DNA of 38,840 nt from Flavobacteriaceae bacterium. GTDB taxonomy: Bacteria > Bacteroidota > Bacteroidia > Flavobacteriales > Flavobacteriaceae. The stretch is from assembly GCA_018608425.1 (NCBI GenBank), contig JABAZL010000075.1, positions 1-38,840 on the forward strand. Reading direction: 5' to 3'. Under the pieces are notes generated by a model. The model saw nothing but the letters and a program-made list of their open reading frames with translations. It was not told the origin of the DNA and did not search any database. The position numbers and the translations under genes are program-made. Below, one piece after another: positions 19,826-29,564 of the stretch (positions are counted from its first letter, which is position 1; the number at the start of each line of letters is the position of its first letter).

Positions 19826-21250
19826 TTATTTCTTGAAAAAATCGTTCTGAAACCCTACTAAATATAAATTTGTTTGCGCACGAGTCAAAGCGGTGTATAG
19901 CCATCTGAAGTAACTCAAATCGGGCCCGTCGGGTAAATAGGGTTGCTCGATAAAAACATTTTCCCACTGGCCACCTTGCGACTTATGACAGGTAATGGCG
20001 TAGGAGTATTTAACTTGTAAAGCATTGAAGTAGGGATTGTTTTTTACTGCTAAAAAACGTTTGTATTTTGTACTGAGGTGCTGGTAATCTTCTTGAACTG
20101 CCTGATACAACTGATTTCCTTCTTCATAAGTCAACGAAGGGCTTTCAGAACTTAAGGTATCTAACAATACAACTGTTTCAAAAGGTTTTTCGTCTGGGTA
20201 ATCGACCAACTGAACTTCAACTTTCGCAAATTTAAAATTATACAATTCGTGGTGGCTAAAAATGCGGAGTACTTTCACCAAATCTCCATTGGCAATAAAA
20301 CCAGGGTCAGATTCCGGTTCTAACCAAAAATAATTATTCTTCACAACCATTAACTGGTCACCAACTGACAAATCGGCTTCTAAAAACAAAATCCTACCTC
20401 TAATTTGCTGGTTGTATAAATTGGCTCTTTTGTTCGATCGAACTATAAAAACTGTTTCTTCTAAGCCACCATTGCGAAGTGCGTCATCTAATAATTCTAG
20501 AATTTCGTTCCCATCTTGCAAACGCTGTACATCGTTTGCAATGGTAAGATCAAATAAAAATGAGTCCAAATGTTCTTCGTTCATCTGCAATCTTAGTTGG
20601 GTAGCGTTGGCTAAAATTCCGGAATCTTGTTGCTGACGAACAACTTCTTTCAACTCCCATTCGATTACCTCTTTATTGAACTTGTTTTCTAAGTATTCCC
20701 CATCTAAAGCTGGGCTTATTGTTAGGTGAACAGGAGGAAGCTGGGCAGGATCACCTACTAAAAGTAACTTACAATTGGTTCCTGCATCCACATACTGCAT
20801 CAAATCATCTAATAAAGATCCGTTTTCAAATAACTTAGCACTCTGGCGGTCATCACCAATCATAGAGGCTTCATCTACAATGAAAAGTGTGTTTCTATAT
20901 TTATTGGGTTTTAACACAAACTGCACTCCTGAACCCTTTTCTGTCTTGGTGAAATAAATTTGCTTGTGAATTGTAAATGCTTTTTTACCAGAATAATTAG
21001 CAATTACTTTTGCTGCGCGCCCCGTTGGCGCCATTAATACAGCTTTGTAATTGGCCATACTGAGGAGCTTGACAAGATGTCCAATGAGTGTAGACTTTCC
21101 TGTTCCTGCATAACCCTTAAGCAAATACAAAATATTTTTATCGGGTGTGTATAAAAAATCAACAATCGATTCCAACCAATATTTTTGTGAATCAGTAGCA
21201 ACAAAAGGGAATCTTTGACTTAGTAGTTTTTTAAATTCTGAAGAATCCAT
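19826..21250 (-). CDS. ATP-dependent RecD-like DNA helicase (AAA_30 / UvrD_C_2)
   Basis: LLKGYAGTGKSTLIGHLVK Walker A, FIVDEASMIGD Walker B, C-terminal YSYAITCHKSQGGQWENVFI. Confidence 0.9.
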   Translation of the reverse strand: MDSSEFKKLLSQRFPFVATDSQKYWLESIVDFLYTPDKNILYLLKGYAGTGKSTLIGHLVKLLSMANYKAVLMAPTGRAAKVIANYSGKKAFTIHKQIYFTKTEKGSGVQFVLKPNKYRNTLFIVDEASMIGDDRQSAKLFENGSLLDDLMQYVDAGTNCKLLLVGDPAQLPPVHLTISPALDGEYLENKFNKEVIEWELKEVVRQQQDSGILANATQLRLQMNEEHLDSFLFDLTIANDVQRLQDGNEILELLDDALRNGGLEETVFIVRSNKRANLYNQQIRGRILFLEADLSVGDQLMVVKNNYFWLEPESDPGFIANGDLVKVLRIFSHHELYNFKFAKVEVQLVDYPDEKPFETVVLLDTLSSESPSLTYEEGNQLYQAVQEDYQHLSTKYKRFLAVKNNPYFNALQVKYSYAITCHKSQGGQWENVFIEQPYLPDGPDLSYFRWLYTALTRAQTNLYLVGFQNDFFKK

Positions 21251-21316
21251 TTGTGATTATTAATTTTTGGGAAGATAATTCATTTCCTAAATACTTTCAT
21301 GAATAAAAAAAAATTG

Positions 21317-21324
21317 TAGATTTG
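21317..21324 (+). promoter_or_regulatory. Candidate -7 promoter box
   Basis: TAGATTTG, exact TAnnTTTG, 22 nt upstream of ATG 21346. Confidence 0.5.
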
Positions 21325-21345
21325 TTTTCAACAAAAATTAAAATA

Positions 21346-21993
21346 ATGAAGATTGCATTACAAGCTGTACTTTGGATTCTAATTGTATTTTTTAGCTATA
21401 AAATATACGATTCAATCAATGGTCCTATAAATTTTAACGAAACTAAGAACGAGCGTTACGCTGACGTAATTTCTCGCCTTAAAGAAATTAGAAAAGCTGA
21501 GATTGCGCACAAAGACGTTAAAGGTTTTTATGCTGACAATTTCGATAGCTTAGTTAGTTTTATTGATAACGGTATTTTCACCTTAATCCAAAAACGTGAC
21601 TCTTCTTATCTTGAATATGATAGAGTATATCGTATTGATATGTTAAAAGAAGTTATTGTTGTTGACACTCTTGGTTTCATACCAGTGAAAGATTCCTTAT
21701 TCCGCAACTCGACTGATTATGCTGACTTGAGTAAAGTACCCGTAGAAGGTATCGATGCAACATTTTCAATCAAAGCAGATATCATTGACAAGAATGGATA
21801 TAGTGTTCCTGTATTTGAAGTTAAAGTTTCGAAAAACGTGATTTTACACGATCAGAATAAAGACTTGTTAAAACAAGAGAACGAAACATTTTCTGTCGAC
21901 GGTGTAAATGGTCCTGACATTGTCTTAGGTTCATTAACTGACGTAAGCGAAAACGGTAACTGGCCTTCTATATTTGATGGTCCTAAAAACTAA
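21346..21993 (+). CDS. Conserved hypothetical protein with N-terminal TM anchor
   Basis: MKIALQAVLWILIVFFSYKIYDSINGPINF; start moved from 21322 because that start lies within the putative -7 box. Confidence 0.75.
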   Translation: MKIALQAVLWILIVFFSYKIYDSINGPINFNETKNERYADVISRLKEIRKAEIAHKDVKGFYADNFDSLVSFIDNGIFTLIQKRDSSYLEYDRVYRIDMLKEVIVVDTLGFIPVKDSLFRNSTDYADLSKVPVEGIDATFSIKADIIDKNGYSVPVFEVKVSKNVILHDQNKDLLKQENETFSVDGVNGPDIVLGSLTDVSENGNWPSIFDGPKN

Positions 21994-22741
21994 AAAACAT
22001 CAACCAAATGAATTATCCATCCTTGTACTCAGGGATGGATTTTCTTTTTGTACCCAAAAGAAATCATGCTTCTACCCCACAGAAGATTCTAACAACATCG
22101 ATCCTAAGGCAATTTCAGATTTTCTAGACCAAGAAGAATTGGTTTCTGAAACAGTGTCGCTAATCCATTTGGATGGCCTTTCTAGTATTGTTCCGTTAGA
22201 ATTGTTTGAAAAAGAAAACGCTGCATTTTATTTATCCAAAGGACTGACCTTAGCACCAAATCAACAAGTTGTGTTTGATGTATTGGAGTCCTACAATCAG
22301 GCTGTGGTTTATCCAAGAGATGTTAAAAAATGGAATGTGTTAAAAGAGCTATTTCCTACCCTAGAAGCAAAGCATGCCACCACTACCGTACTAGCTCCAC
22401 TAACGGACTTCTCAATGGGAACTCCAAAGAAGCAACTCTTCGTTCACCTAAGAGAAGGTGCATTTGAATTATTTCTCTTTCAAGGAGCTCAACTTTTATT
22501 TTTCAATTCTTTTGAGCAACAGCATGTTGATGAATTTTTATACTATCTTTTTTACATAACCGAACAGTTTTATTTGAAACCAGAGGGTTTTAAATTAGCG
22601 TTCCTTGGAGCATACGATCATTACAAAGAATACTATGAAGGTGTTCAAGAATATCACAGCGATGTTATTTTCCTAGATGCTCCATCCGAAAACCGTCAGA
22701 CAAAACATCCAGTTCCATTTTTAGAAAATAAAACACTCTAA
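21974..22741 (+). CDS. DUF3822-like family protein
   Basis: Size, position directly upstream of rsmD and internal sequence consistent with the Bacteroidota DUF3822 family; the exact start is uncertain because the 5' end overlaps the preceding ORF. Confidence 0.65.
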   Translation: MMVLKTKKHQPNELSILVLRDGFSFCTQKKSCFYPTEDSNNIDPKAISDFLDQEELVSETVSLIHLDGLSSIVPLELFEKENAAFYLSKGLTLAPNQQVVFDVLESYNQAVVYPRDVKKWNVLKELFPTLEAKHATTTVLAPLTDFSMGTPKKQLFVHLREGAFELFLFQGAQLLFFNSFEQQHVDEFLYYLFYITEQFYLKPEGFKLAFLGAYDHYKEYYEGVQEYHSDVIFLDAPSENRQTKHPVPFLENKTL

Positions 22742-23274
22742 TGCGCATTATTTCAGGCTCCTTAAAAGGAAGGCGAATCACAGCTCCCAAGAAGCTTCCA
22801 GTTCGCCCTACCACCGATCGTTCCAAAGAAGCCCTATTCAATATCCTAACCAATTGGGTGGAATTTAGTGAAATTCGAATCCTGGACTTATTTTCAGGTA
22901 CAGGAAACATCAGTTACGAATTTGGATCTAGAGGTGTAAACGATATCGTGGCAGTTGATCAAAACAAATACTGTACACGCTTCATTGAAGAAACCAGTAC
23001 GAATTTAGATTTGAATGTTGCCGTAGTATGCAAAAATGTTTTTGATTACCTCAAAAAACCACACCAGAGTTTTGACGTGGTCTTTGCAGATCCACCCTAT
23101 GACCTTCCAGAAGAAGAGTTTATGAAACTTGTTACCTTAGTGTTCGAAGGAAACTGGTTGAAAGAAAACGGGCAACTGGTTGTAGAACATTCCAAACAAT
23201 ACAAATTGGATGATCACCCAAATTTTGAGTCTTCACGGAATTATGGCAGCAATACGTTTAGTTTTTTTGAATAA
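22741..23274 (+). CDS. rsmD: 16S rRNA (guanine966-N2)-methyltransferase RsmD
   Basis: MRIISGSLKGRRITAPK..RPTTDRSKEALFNIL, DLFSGTGNISYEFGSRG, VFADPPYDLP. Confidence 0.95.
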   Translation: MRIISGSLKGRRITAPKKLPVRPTTDRSKEALFNILTNWVEFSEIRILDLFSGTGNISYEFGSRGVNDIVAVDQNKYCTRFIEETSTNLDLNVAVVCKNVFDYLKKPHQSFDVVFADPPYDLPEEEFMKLVTLVFEGNWLKENGQLVVEHSKQYKLDDHPNFESSRNYGSNTFSFFE

Positions 23275-23279
23275 AAAAA

Positions 23280-23570
23280 GCAGGCCATAAGCCGGATTCT
23301 GTCGAGTCTTATCATTTATCTAGGCTTTTGATTACTCAAAAGCTCGAACCGCCTACCCTTTTACATCGAGCGAGCCGCTCTCAATCGCAAATTTACTTGG
23401 CGTTGCACCGTATAGAGTTTACCTGGTTTCACTACAGCCTTACCTGTACATACTTTCTGTTGCACTAGTCCTATTCGCCGAGGCGAACGACGGGAGTTAC
23501 CCGCTATACTGCTCTATGGTGTCCGGACTTTCCTCTCCTCATCTAGGATGAGCAGCGATAAGAGACCTGC
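23280..23570 (-). ncRNA. rnpB: RNase P RNA component, bacterial class A
   Basis: Minus strand contains GAGGAAAGTCCGGACACCATAGAGCA (P4 5' part), GGGTAAACTCTATACGGTGCAACGCC-type core, and 3' GACAGAATCCGGCTTATGGCCTGC; ends are approximate. Confidence 0.95.
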
Positions 23571-23575
23571 TTGCG

Positions 23576-23583
23576 CAAAGGTA
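23576..23583 (-). promoter_or_regulatory. Candidate -7 promoter box for rnpB
   Basis: Minus strand TACCTTTG (TAnnTTTG) just upstream of the mature 5' end. Confidence 0.55.
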
Positions 23584-23663
23584 CATATTATGTTAATAAT
23601 TTAGATGTTATTTTGAAGCAGTATAGTCGAATATCCGTCTAGATTTTTTTACTTTTATAGGAT

Positions 23664-24749
23664 ATGGAACCCTTTATAGTATCTGCTTTAAAATATCGTC
23701 CGCAACAATTCAAAGATGTTGTTGGGCAATCGGCTATCACCGAAACTTTACGCAATGCTATTCTTAAGAATCAACTTCCACAAGCATTACTTTTTTGTGG
23801 GCCAAGAGGGGTAGGAAAAACTACTTGCGCTCGTATTTTAGCTAAGCAAATCAACAGCAAAGATCATGAGAACATAGATCCTGATCAGGATTTTGCTTTC
23901 AATATTTTTGAACTGGATGCAGCTTCGAACAATTCGGTAGATGACATTCGAAGTCTCAATGATCAAGTTCGAATTCCGCCACAAACCGGAACACACAAAG
24001 TGTATATCATCGATGAGGTACATATGCTTTCTACTGCTGCCTTCAATGCGTTTTTAAAAACCCTAGAAGAGCCACCAAAACATGTAATCTTTATTTTAGC
24101 TACGACAGAAAAGCATAAAATAATACCCACCATATTATCGCGTTGTCAAATCTTTGAATTCAAAAGGATTACGGCTAGCGATACACAAAGTTATTTAGCT
24201 GATTTAGCCAAAGAGCAAGGCATTGCTTACGAGGATGAAGCCCTGCATTTGATTGCACAAAAAGCAGATGGTGCCATGCGTGACGCCTTGTCTATTTTCG
24301 ATCGAATGAGTAGTTTTTGTAATCAGAATTTAACAGCAGAAGCTGTTGCTGAGAATCTAAATATTTTAGATAAAGGTGCCTATTTAGAATTTACAGATCA
24401 CCTCATAACAAACAACATACCGGATAGTTTAATACAATTCGATACCATTCTGCAAAAAGGAATAGAAGGCCACCAATTCGTGGCTGGTCTTGCTGCACAT
24501 TTTAGAGATTTGCTAATAAGTAAAAACCCTAAAACAATTCCGCTGCTCGAAATAAGTGAAAGTCTTCAACAGGCTTATGCAGATCAGGCAACAAAACTCA
24601 GCTTGAGCTATCTAATGGATGCAATTGACTTAGCCCATAGTTGTGAACTGAATTTCAAAAACAGCAACAACAAGCGCTTACACGTCGAATTATGCATCAT
24701 GCAGCTTGCCTCACTCCACTTCGATGGAGAAAAAAAAAAGGGCAGCTAA
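23664..24749 (+). CDS. dnaX: DNA polymerase III subunit gamma (short dnaX frame, 361 aa)
   Basis: FKDVVGQSAITETLRNAI, GPRGVGKTTCARILAKQIN, YIIDEVHMLSTAAFNAFLKTLEEPP; terminates right after ...GEKKKGS*. Confidence 0.93.
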   Translation: MEPFIVSALKYRPQQFKDVVGQSAITETLRNAILKNQLPQALLFCGPRGVGKTTCARILAKQINSKDHENIDPDQDFAFNIFELDAASNNSVDDIRSLNDQVRIPPQTGTHKVYIIDEVHMLSTAAFNAFLKTLEEPPKHVIFILATTEKHKIIPTILSRCQIFEFKRITASDTQSYLADLAKEQGIAYEDEALHLIAQKADGAMRDALSIFDRMSSFCNQNLTAEAVAENLNILDKGAYLEFTDHLITNNIPDSLIQFDTILQKGIEGHQFVAGLAAHFRDLLISKNPKTIPLLEISESLQQAYADQATKLSLSYLMDAIDLAHSCELNFKNSNNKRLHVELCIMQLASLHFDGEKKKGS

Positions 24750-25384
24750 TCCCAACCCATAAACTCAATCCCACCAAAACAAATACGGCGGTTTCAGTAC
24801 CAAAAGCCGAAGAGCCTAAAACTGTTAGTGAACCTGTGGCTGAAGTATCTCCTGAAGCAACTCCAATCGAGACACCGAAAGAGGTTATTCCAAAGCCCGA
24901 AATAAAAATAAAACCCCTTCAACCCAATCAGGTATCGAGCATGTCCCTTTCCAGTATCAAAAAGAAAAAAGATTGGGAACAACAACAAAAACCGACTGAA
25001 GTTGTAAAAGACCTACCGACCGAAACCTTTAGCGAAGAAGAACTCTTAAGCTTTTGGAATGCGTATCAAGCGATGAAATTCGAAAAGGGAGATCAAAACA
25101 TTGCTTCACTTCTCAAGATAAGTAAACCTGTTCTTGCCGATAGTACAACAGTTCATTTTAATGTACCCTCAGATCTCAACAAGGTAGAACTAGAACGAGA
25201 ATTTACAACCTTCGTTCCTTATCTAAGAGCAAGTTTAAAAAATTATGATTTGTCCGTAAAAGTTATTGTTGATGAACTTACAGAAAAGAACTTCATCTAT
25301 ACGCCAGACGAAAAATATGAGCGTTTAAAAGAAATCAATCCTGTTATTGATTTACTAAAACAAGAGTTTGATTTGGATGTATAA
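24720..25384 (+). CDS. dnaX: Tau-specific C-terminal part of dnaX, reached by a -1 frame change at the A10 run
   Basis: The -1 frame continues KKKGQLIPTHKLNPTK... for about 210 codons with a Pro/Lys/Glu-rich linker and a C-terminal folded-looking domain; the ATG at 24692 is internal to the upstream dnaX reading frame. Confidence 0.8.
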
Positions 25385-25386
25385 GC

Positions 25387-26277
25387 TTAGGCATTAAATT
25401 TCTTATACATCATCTTAATCATTCCATCAGCTAAACCAATTTTAGGAACGAATACTTTGGTTGCGCCACTCCATTTCAAAGCTTTGAGGTATATTTCTAA
25501 TGCTGGTAAAATAACATCTGCACGATCTAAATTGAGATTGTATTTTAAAATTCGTTGTTCATACGTTAGCATTTTCAGATCTTGATAAAAAGTATTGATC
25601 TTGATGTAGGTAAGCGGCTTCCCTTCTTTAGTATTGGAAAGTTTAAAAATCTTATTGATATTTCCTCCAGATCCTAATAGTGCGATTTTTTCAATCCCAG
25701 CGGTATGGGTTTGTATCCATTTTTCAATTTCAAACCAGACCTTTTCGTTGACCATATTATTGATCATTCGGACAGTTCCTGTTTTAAAAGATTTTGAGAC
25801 AATTCGTTTCCCATCCTGAAGCACACTGAATTCGGTACTACCTCCACCAACATCGACATAGAGGTAATTTCTGTTTTGCCCGAAACTATCTAAAATAGTT
25901 GTGTTAGAAATAATCTCGGCCTCTTTACGTCCGTCAATAACTTCAATTTTGATTTTTGATTTTTTCTTTACTCGAGCGACAAGTTCGTCTGCATTATTGG
26001 ACTCACGGAGTGCTGAAGTTGCGCATGCCATATAATGTTTCACGCCATTGACCTTCATAATCAGCTTAAAAGCCTTCATAGCTTTCACAACACGCTTCAT
26101 ATTTTTCTTTGATATTTCACCAACAGTAAATGAATCTTGTCCTAATCGAATCGGCACTCGAATCATTTCACTTTTCATATAAACAGGATGATCTCCCACT
26201 TCTTGAACAACGTTTGCAATTAGTATTCGAATTGCATTGGATCCAATATCGATTGCTGCTAGTTTTTTTACTTTCAT
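25387..26277 (-). CDS. Ppx/GppA exopolyphosphatase family protein
   Basis: LAAIDIGSNAIRILIANV, YLYVDVGGGSTEFSVL. Confidence 0.92.
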   Translation of the reverse strand: MKVKKLAAIDIGSNAIRILIANVVQEVGDHPVYMKSEMIRVPIRLGQDSFTVGEISKKNMKRVVKAMKAFKLIMKVNGVKHYMACATSALRESNNADELVARVKKKSKIKIEVIDGRKEAEIISNTTILDSFGQNRNYLYVDVGGGSTEFSVLQDGKRIVSKSFKTGTVRMINNMVNEKVWFEIEKWIQTHTAGIEKIALLGSGGNINKIFKLSNTKEGKPLTYIKINTFYQDLKMLTYEQRILKYNLNLDRADVILPALEIYLKALKWSGATKVFVPKIGLADGMIKMMYKKFNA

Positions 26278-26282
26278 TACTT

Positions 26283-28334
26283 CTATAGGGCTTTATAGTA
26301 TTCGTGCATTTCCCACTGGGAACGATATGGTTTACCGGTTGTTTCCTTGAATTTATTTTGGATTGGCCCATTCAAAATACGAGCCTTCACGTTGTCGTTC
26401 CAACTGATCATAAAGGTGTCTACGATTTGTTTTTGCAGATCCAAGTCATAAATTGGGCAAGCTACCTCTACTCTATTTTCGATATTACGGGTCATCAAAT
26501 CTGCAGATGAAATGTACATTTTTGGCTCGCCTCCATTTTCAAAAATATAGACTCTAGGATGTTCCAGATATTTATCCACTATACTAATAACTTCGATACG
26601 TTCGCTCATTCCCTTAATACCCGGAATCAAACAACACACTCCACGAACGATCATATGAATTTCAACACCAGCATTGCTGGCTTCATAGAGCTTATCAATG
26701 ATTTTGTAGTTTGTAATGCTGTTGAGTTTTAGCTTTATTTTCGCCGTCTTCCCCAACAACGCGTTCTCTATTTCATTTTCAATCAGTCGATTCAATACTA
26801 TAGCGGTATAATGCGGAGAAACGATCAAATGTTTGTAGGAATTAATCTTATAATTTACTTCGAAAAAACCAAACACCTTTCCAACATCTTTCAATACTTT
26901 TTGATGGGAAGTAAACAAAGTGTAATCTGTATAAACTTTTGCTGTGCTTTCATTGAAATTCCCTGAACTAATGAAGCCGTAGCGTTTCAATTTTTTACCT
27001 TCTTCTCGTTCTACTAGGCAGATTTTAGTGTGGACTTTCAGTCCTGGAACACCAAAAATAAGTTGTACCCCAGCAGCATCTAAACGTTCCGCGAAGATGA
27101 TGTTGTTCTTCTCATCAAAACGTGCTTGCAATTCGATTTGTACAGTAACCTTCTTCCCGTTTTTAGCGGCATTGATTAAGGCACTCACAACCTGAGAATT
27201 TTGAGACAAACGGTAGAGGGTTATTTTTATATTTCGAACCTTAGGATCCAAGGCAGCCTCCCGTAAAAATTTGATGATGTAGGCATAGTTATGATAAGGA
27301 GCATAAAGGAGATAGTCTTTTTCTGCAATCGATTTAAAAATATTACCATCCAAACGCAAACCTTTTATCGGCAAAGGAGCTACAGAAGGGTACATCAAGT
27401 CATCCCGATCCAAACTTGGGAAATTCATATAATCTCTTCGGTGGTGGTACCTACCTCCAGGAATTAGGCTGTCAGTTGTTCCAATCCCTAGTTTTTTCAT
27501 GATGAAATTCAATGTGTCCTCGGTAATGGTTTTATCATATACCAATCGAACGGGATCGCCAATCATTCGATCTTTAACACTATTCATTATTTTTTCAACA
27601 TAACTTTTCCCAACATCTTCCTCCAAGTCAAGTTCAGCATCACGGGTTATTTTTACCATATGCGCTTCAATCGAAGAATAATTGAACATGTTGAAAATCA
27701 AATGAAAATTATAGCGAATCAAATCATCTAAGAGCATTACATACTGCTTGTCTCCTTCTTTGGGAAGCACTACAAAACGATCCAATTGCTTTGGCAACTC
27801 AATCAAAGCATATAAGGGGGATGATTCACCCTGTTCGTCAACTGTAAGTGTTACAACTAAAAAAGCTTTATTGTCACTCAAATCCTGTACTTGATCGTGC
27901 AGGATAACGGTTACCAATGCAGGTCCAACCTTTTCAATGAAAAATTCATTTAAAAATTGCTCTTGATCTGGACGGACTTCTTTTTCATTTAAAAAGATAA
28001 TATTCTCTTCGGCTAACTCCTTTTCTATGTTTTGTAGAATATCAAGGCTTTCGCGTTGTTGATCAATAACAATTTGTGTTATTTCTTCTAACAACTCAGA
28101 AGCTGCTATACCTCCAAGAGCTTTTTTACCTGTCAAAACGGACTGAGAAATACGTTTTACAGTAGCAAATCGGACTTGAAAAAACTCATCTAAGTTATTA
28201 GAAAATATACCTAAGAAACGAAGACGTTCAATTAAAGGAACTGACTTTTCAGATGCTTCTTGAAGTACACGAGCGTTAAAATCCAACCAGCTTATTTCGC
28301 GATTGACGTATCGTTTAGACTGAAGTTCTTTCAT
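26283..28334 (-). CDS. ppk1: Polyphosphate kinase 1
   Basis: RYVNREISWLDFNARVLQEA, FLGIFSNNLDEFFQVR, VHTKICLVEREEGKKLKRYGFISSGNFNE. Confidence 0.96.
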   Translation of the reverse strand: MKELQSKRYVNREISWLDFNARVLQEASEKSVPLIERLRFLGIFSNNLDEFFQVRFATVKRISQSVLTGKKALGGIAASELLEEITQIVIDQQRESLDILQNIEKELAEENIIFLNEKEVRPDQEQFLNEFFIEKVGPALVTVILHDQVQDLSDNKAFLVVTLTVDEQGESSPLYALIELPKQLDRFVVLPKEGDKQYVMLLDDLIRYNFHLIFNMFNYSSIEAHMVKITRDAELDLEEDVGKSYVEKIMNSVKDRMIGDPVRLVYDKTITEDTLNFIMKKLGIGTTDSLIPGGRYHHRRDYMNFPSLDRDDLMYPSVAPLPIKGLRLDGNIFKSIAEKDYLLYAPYHNYAYIIKFLREAALDPKVRNIKITLYRLSQNSQVVSALINAAKNGKKVTVQIELQARFDEKNNIIFAERLDAAGVQLIFGVPGLKVHTKICLVEREEGKKLKRYGFISSGNFNESTAKVYTDYTLFTSHQKVLKDVGKVFGFFEVNYKINSYKHLIVSPHYTAIVLNRLIENEIENALLGKTAKIKLKLNSITNYKIIDKLYEASNAGVEIHMIVRGVCCLIPGIKGMSERIEVISIVDKYLEHPRVYIFENGGEPKMYISSADLMTRNIENRVEVACPIYDLDLQKQIVDTFMISWNDNVKARILNGPIQNKFKETTGKPYRSQWEMHEYYKAL

Positions 28335-28819
28335 AAATTTGATAGCGATTTTCGTGAACCATTTAAAGATGTTCCTTGTTTAATTTCTGACCAGTGGTTG
28401 GCTTCAAAAGTAAGTTGAGCCCAACAAGCTGTGCTGAGTTCTGGAACGTTATTACTGGATAATTCTTGGGCGACTTCTGAAAAGGCAGGATTGTGACCTA
28501 CAATCAATAGGTGATCATAAACGTCGTCTAACCTTTTAATATAGGAGATTATATCGCTGGAACTAAAAGTGTACAGCGCTTCATCAATTTTAATTTTATT
28601 CATATCATAGCCCAGAGTATGAGCCAAGATGGTTGCTGTGTGTAATGCTCTATTTGCCGGACTAGACATGATACACTGTGCAGCACTAAAAGTATCTTTC
28701 CAATGCAATGCTACTTGCTGAATCGCTTTTACACCAGAACTTGAAAGCGGTCGATTACGATCCGAAACCGGGCTATCCCAATTGGACTTAGCATGTCTTA
28801 AAAAGATCAGGTTTTTCAT
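28331..28819 (-). CDS. SixA-like histidine phosphatase family protein
   Basis: MKNLIFLRHAKSNWD (RHG motif), LLIVGHNPAFSEVAQEL. Confidence 0.9.
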   Translation of the reverse strand: MKNLIFLRHAKSNWDSPVSDRNRPLSSSGVKAIQQVALHWKDTFSAAQCIMSSPANRALHTATILAHTLGYDMNKIKIDEALYTFSSSDIISYIKRLDDVYDHLLIVGHNPAFSEVAQELSSNNVPELSTACWAQLTFEANHWSEIKQGTSLNGSRKSLSNL

Positions 28820-28820
28820 T

Positions 28821-29474
28821 TTATGGTGCTAGACGTGTTGTTGTCCAGATTTTTTTTTCATTTAAAGAAAACTCCATTCGATCATGTAAACGATTGGGTC
28901 TGCCTTGCCAAAATTCATAACTATGGGGTACCACTAAAAAACCACCCCAATAATCAGGACGTTTTATTTCTTCTTGCTCGTATTGTACTTGAAATTTCTG
29001 GAGACGGTTTTCTAAAAAATCACGATCATCAATGGGTTGGCTTTGTGGAGAAACAATAGCTCCTAATTGACTTCCAATTGGGCGGGAATAGAAATAGGCA
29101 TCAGAAGTTTCTTCTGAAACTTTTTGAGCTACACCTTTAATTATGATTTGACGTTCCATTGCTGGCCAGAAAAAAGTTAATCCAACTTTGTTGTAGGCTT
29201 CAATTGCTTGACCTTTTTGACTTTTATAGTTGGTGTAAAAAACAAAACCCTCTGAACTGAACTGTTTTAACAATACCACACGAGCCTTTGGAAATCCATC
29301 TGCACCAAGTGTAGCAATACTCATTGCATTGGCTTCTTCTACTTCGGGATGAGCATCAGCAGCTGCAAACCAATCTTGAAACAACGCCGTCGGATGCATT
29401 GTTTTTTTATCATCGCCTAGAGCACCTTTTTCGTATGACTTCCGTAGGTGTCCAATGTCGTTCTCTTCCTTCAT
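28821..29474 (-). CDS. pdxH: Pyridoxamine 5'-phosphate oxidase
   Basis: PKARVVLLKQFSSEGFVFYTNYKSQKGQAIEAY, VSPQSQPIDDR, EFWQGRPNRLHDRMEF. Confidence 0.95.
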   Translation of the reverse strand: MKEENDIGHLRKSYEKGALGDDKKTMHPTALFQDWFAAADAHPEVEEANAMSIATLGADGFPKARVVLLKQFSSEGFVFYTNYKSQKGQAIEAYNKVGLTFFWPAMERQIIIKGVAQKVSEETSDAYFYSRPIGSQLGAIVSPQSQPIDDRDFLENRLQKFQVQYEQEEIKRPDYWGGFLVVPHSYEFWQGRPNRLHDRMEFSLNEKKIWTTTRLAP

Positions 29475-29564
29475 AACTGCAAGTTACAATAACCGAGAAA
29501 GAAATTTAAATTTTGAGCACTGAAAGGGAGTAAAATTCGTGTTTATTCAGATAAACTAGTACCA

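Noticed and set aside
23279-23663. Possible unannotated protein gene or repeat in the rsmD-dnaX gap
   Set aside because: The sequence is RNase P RNA on the minus strand, with its canonical conserved motifs.
24692-24720. Independent gene starting at ATG 24692 (MHHAACLTPLRW...)
   Set aside because: The ATG lies in an alternate frame inside the conserved dnaX sequence; the downstream frame makes sense only as the tau tail after the frame change.
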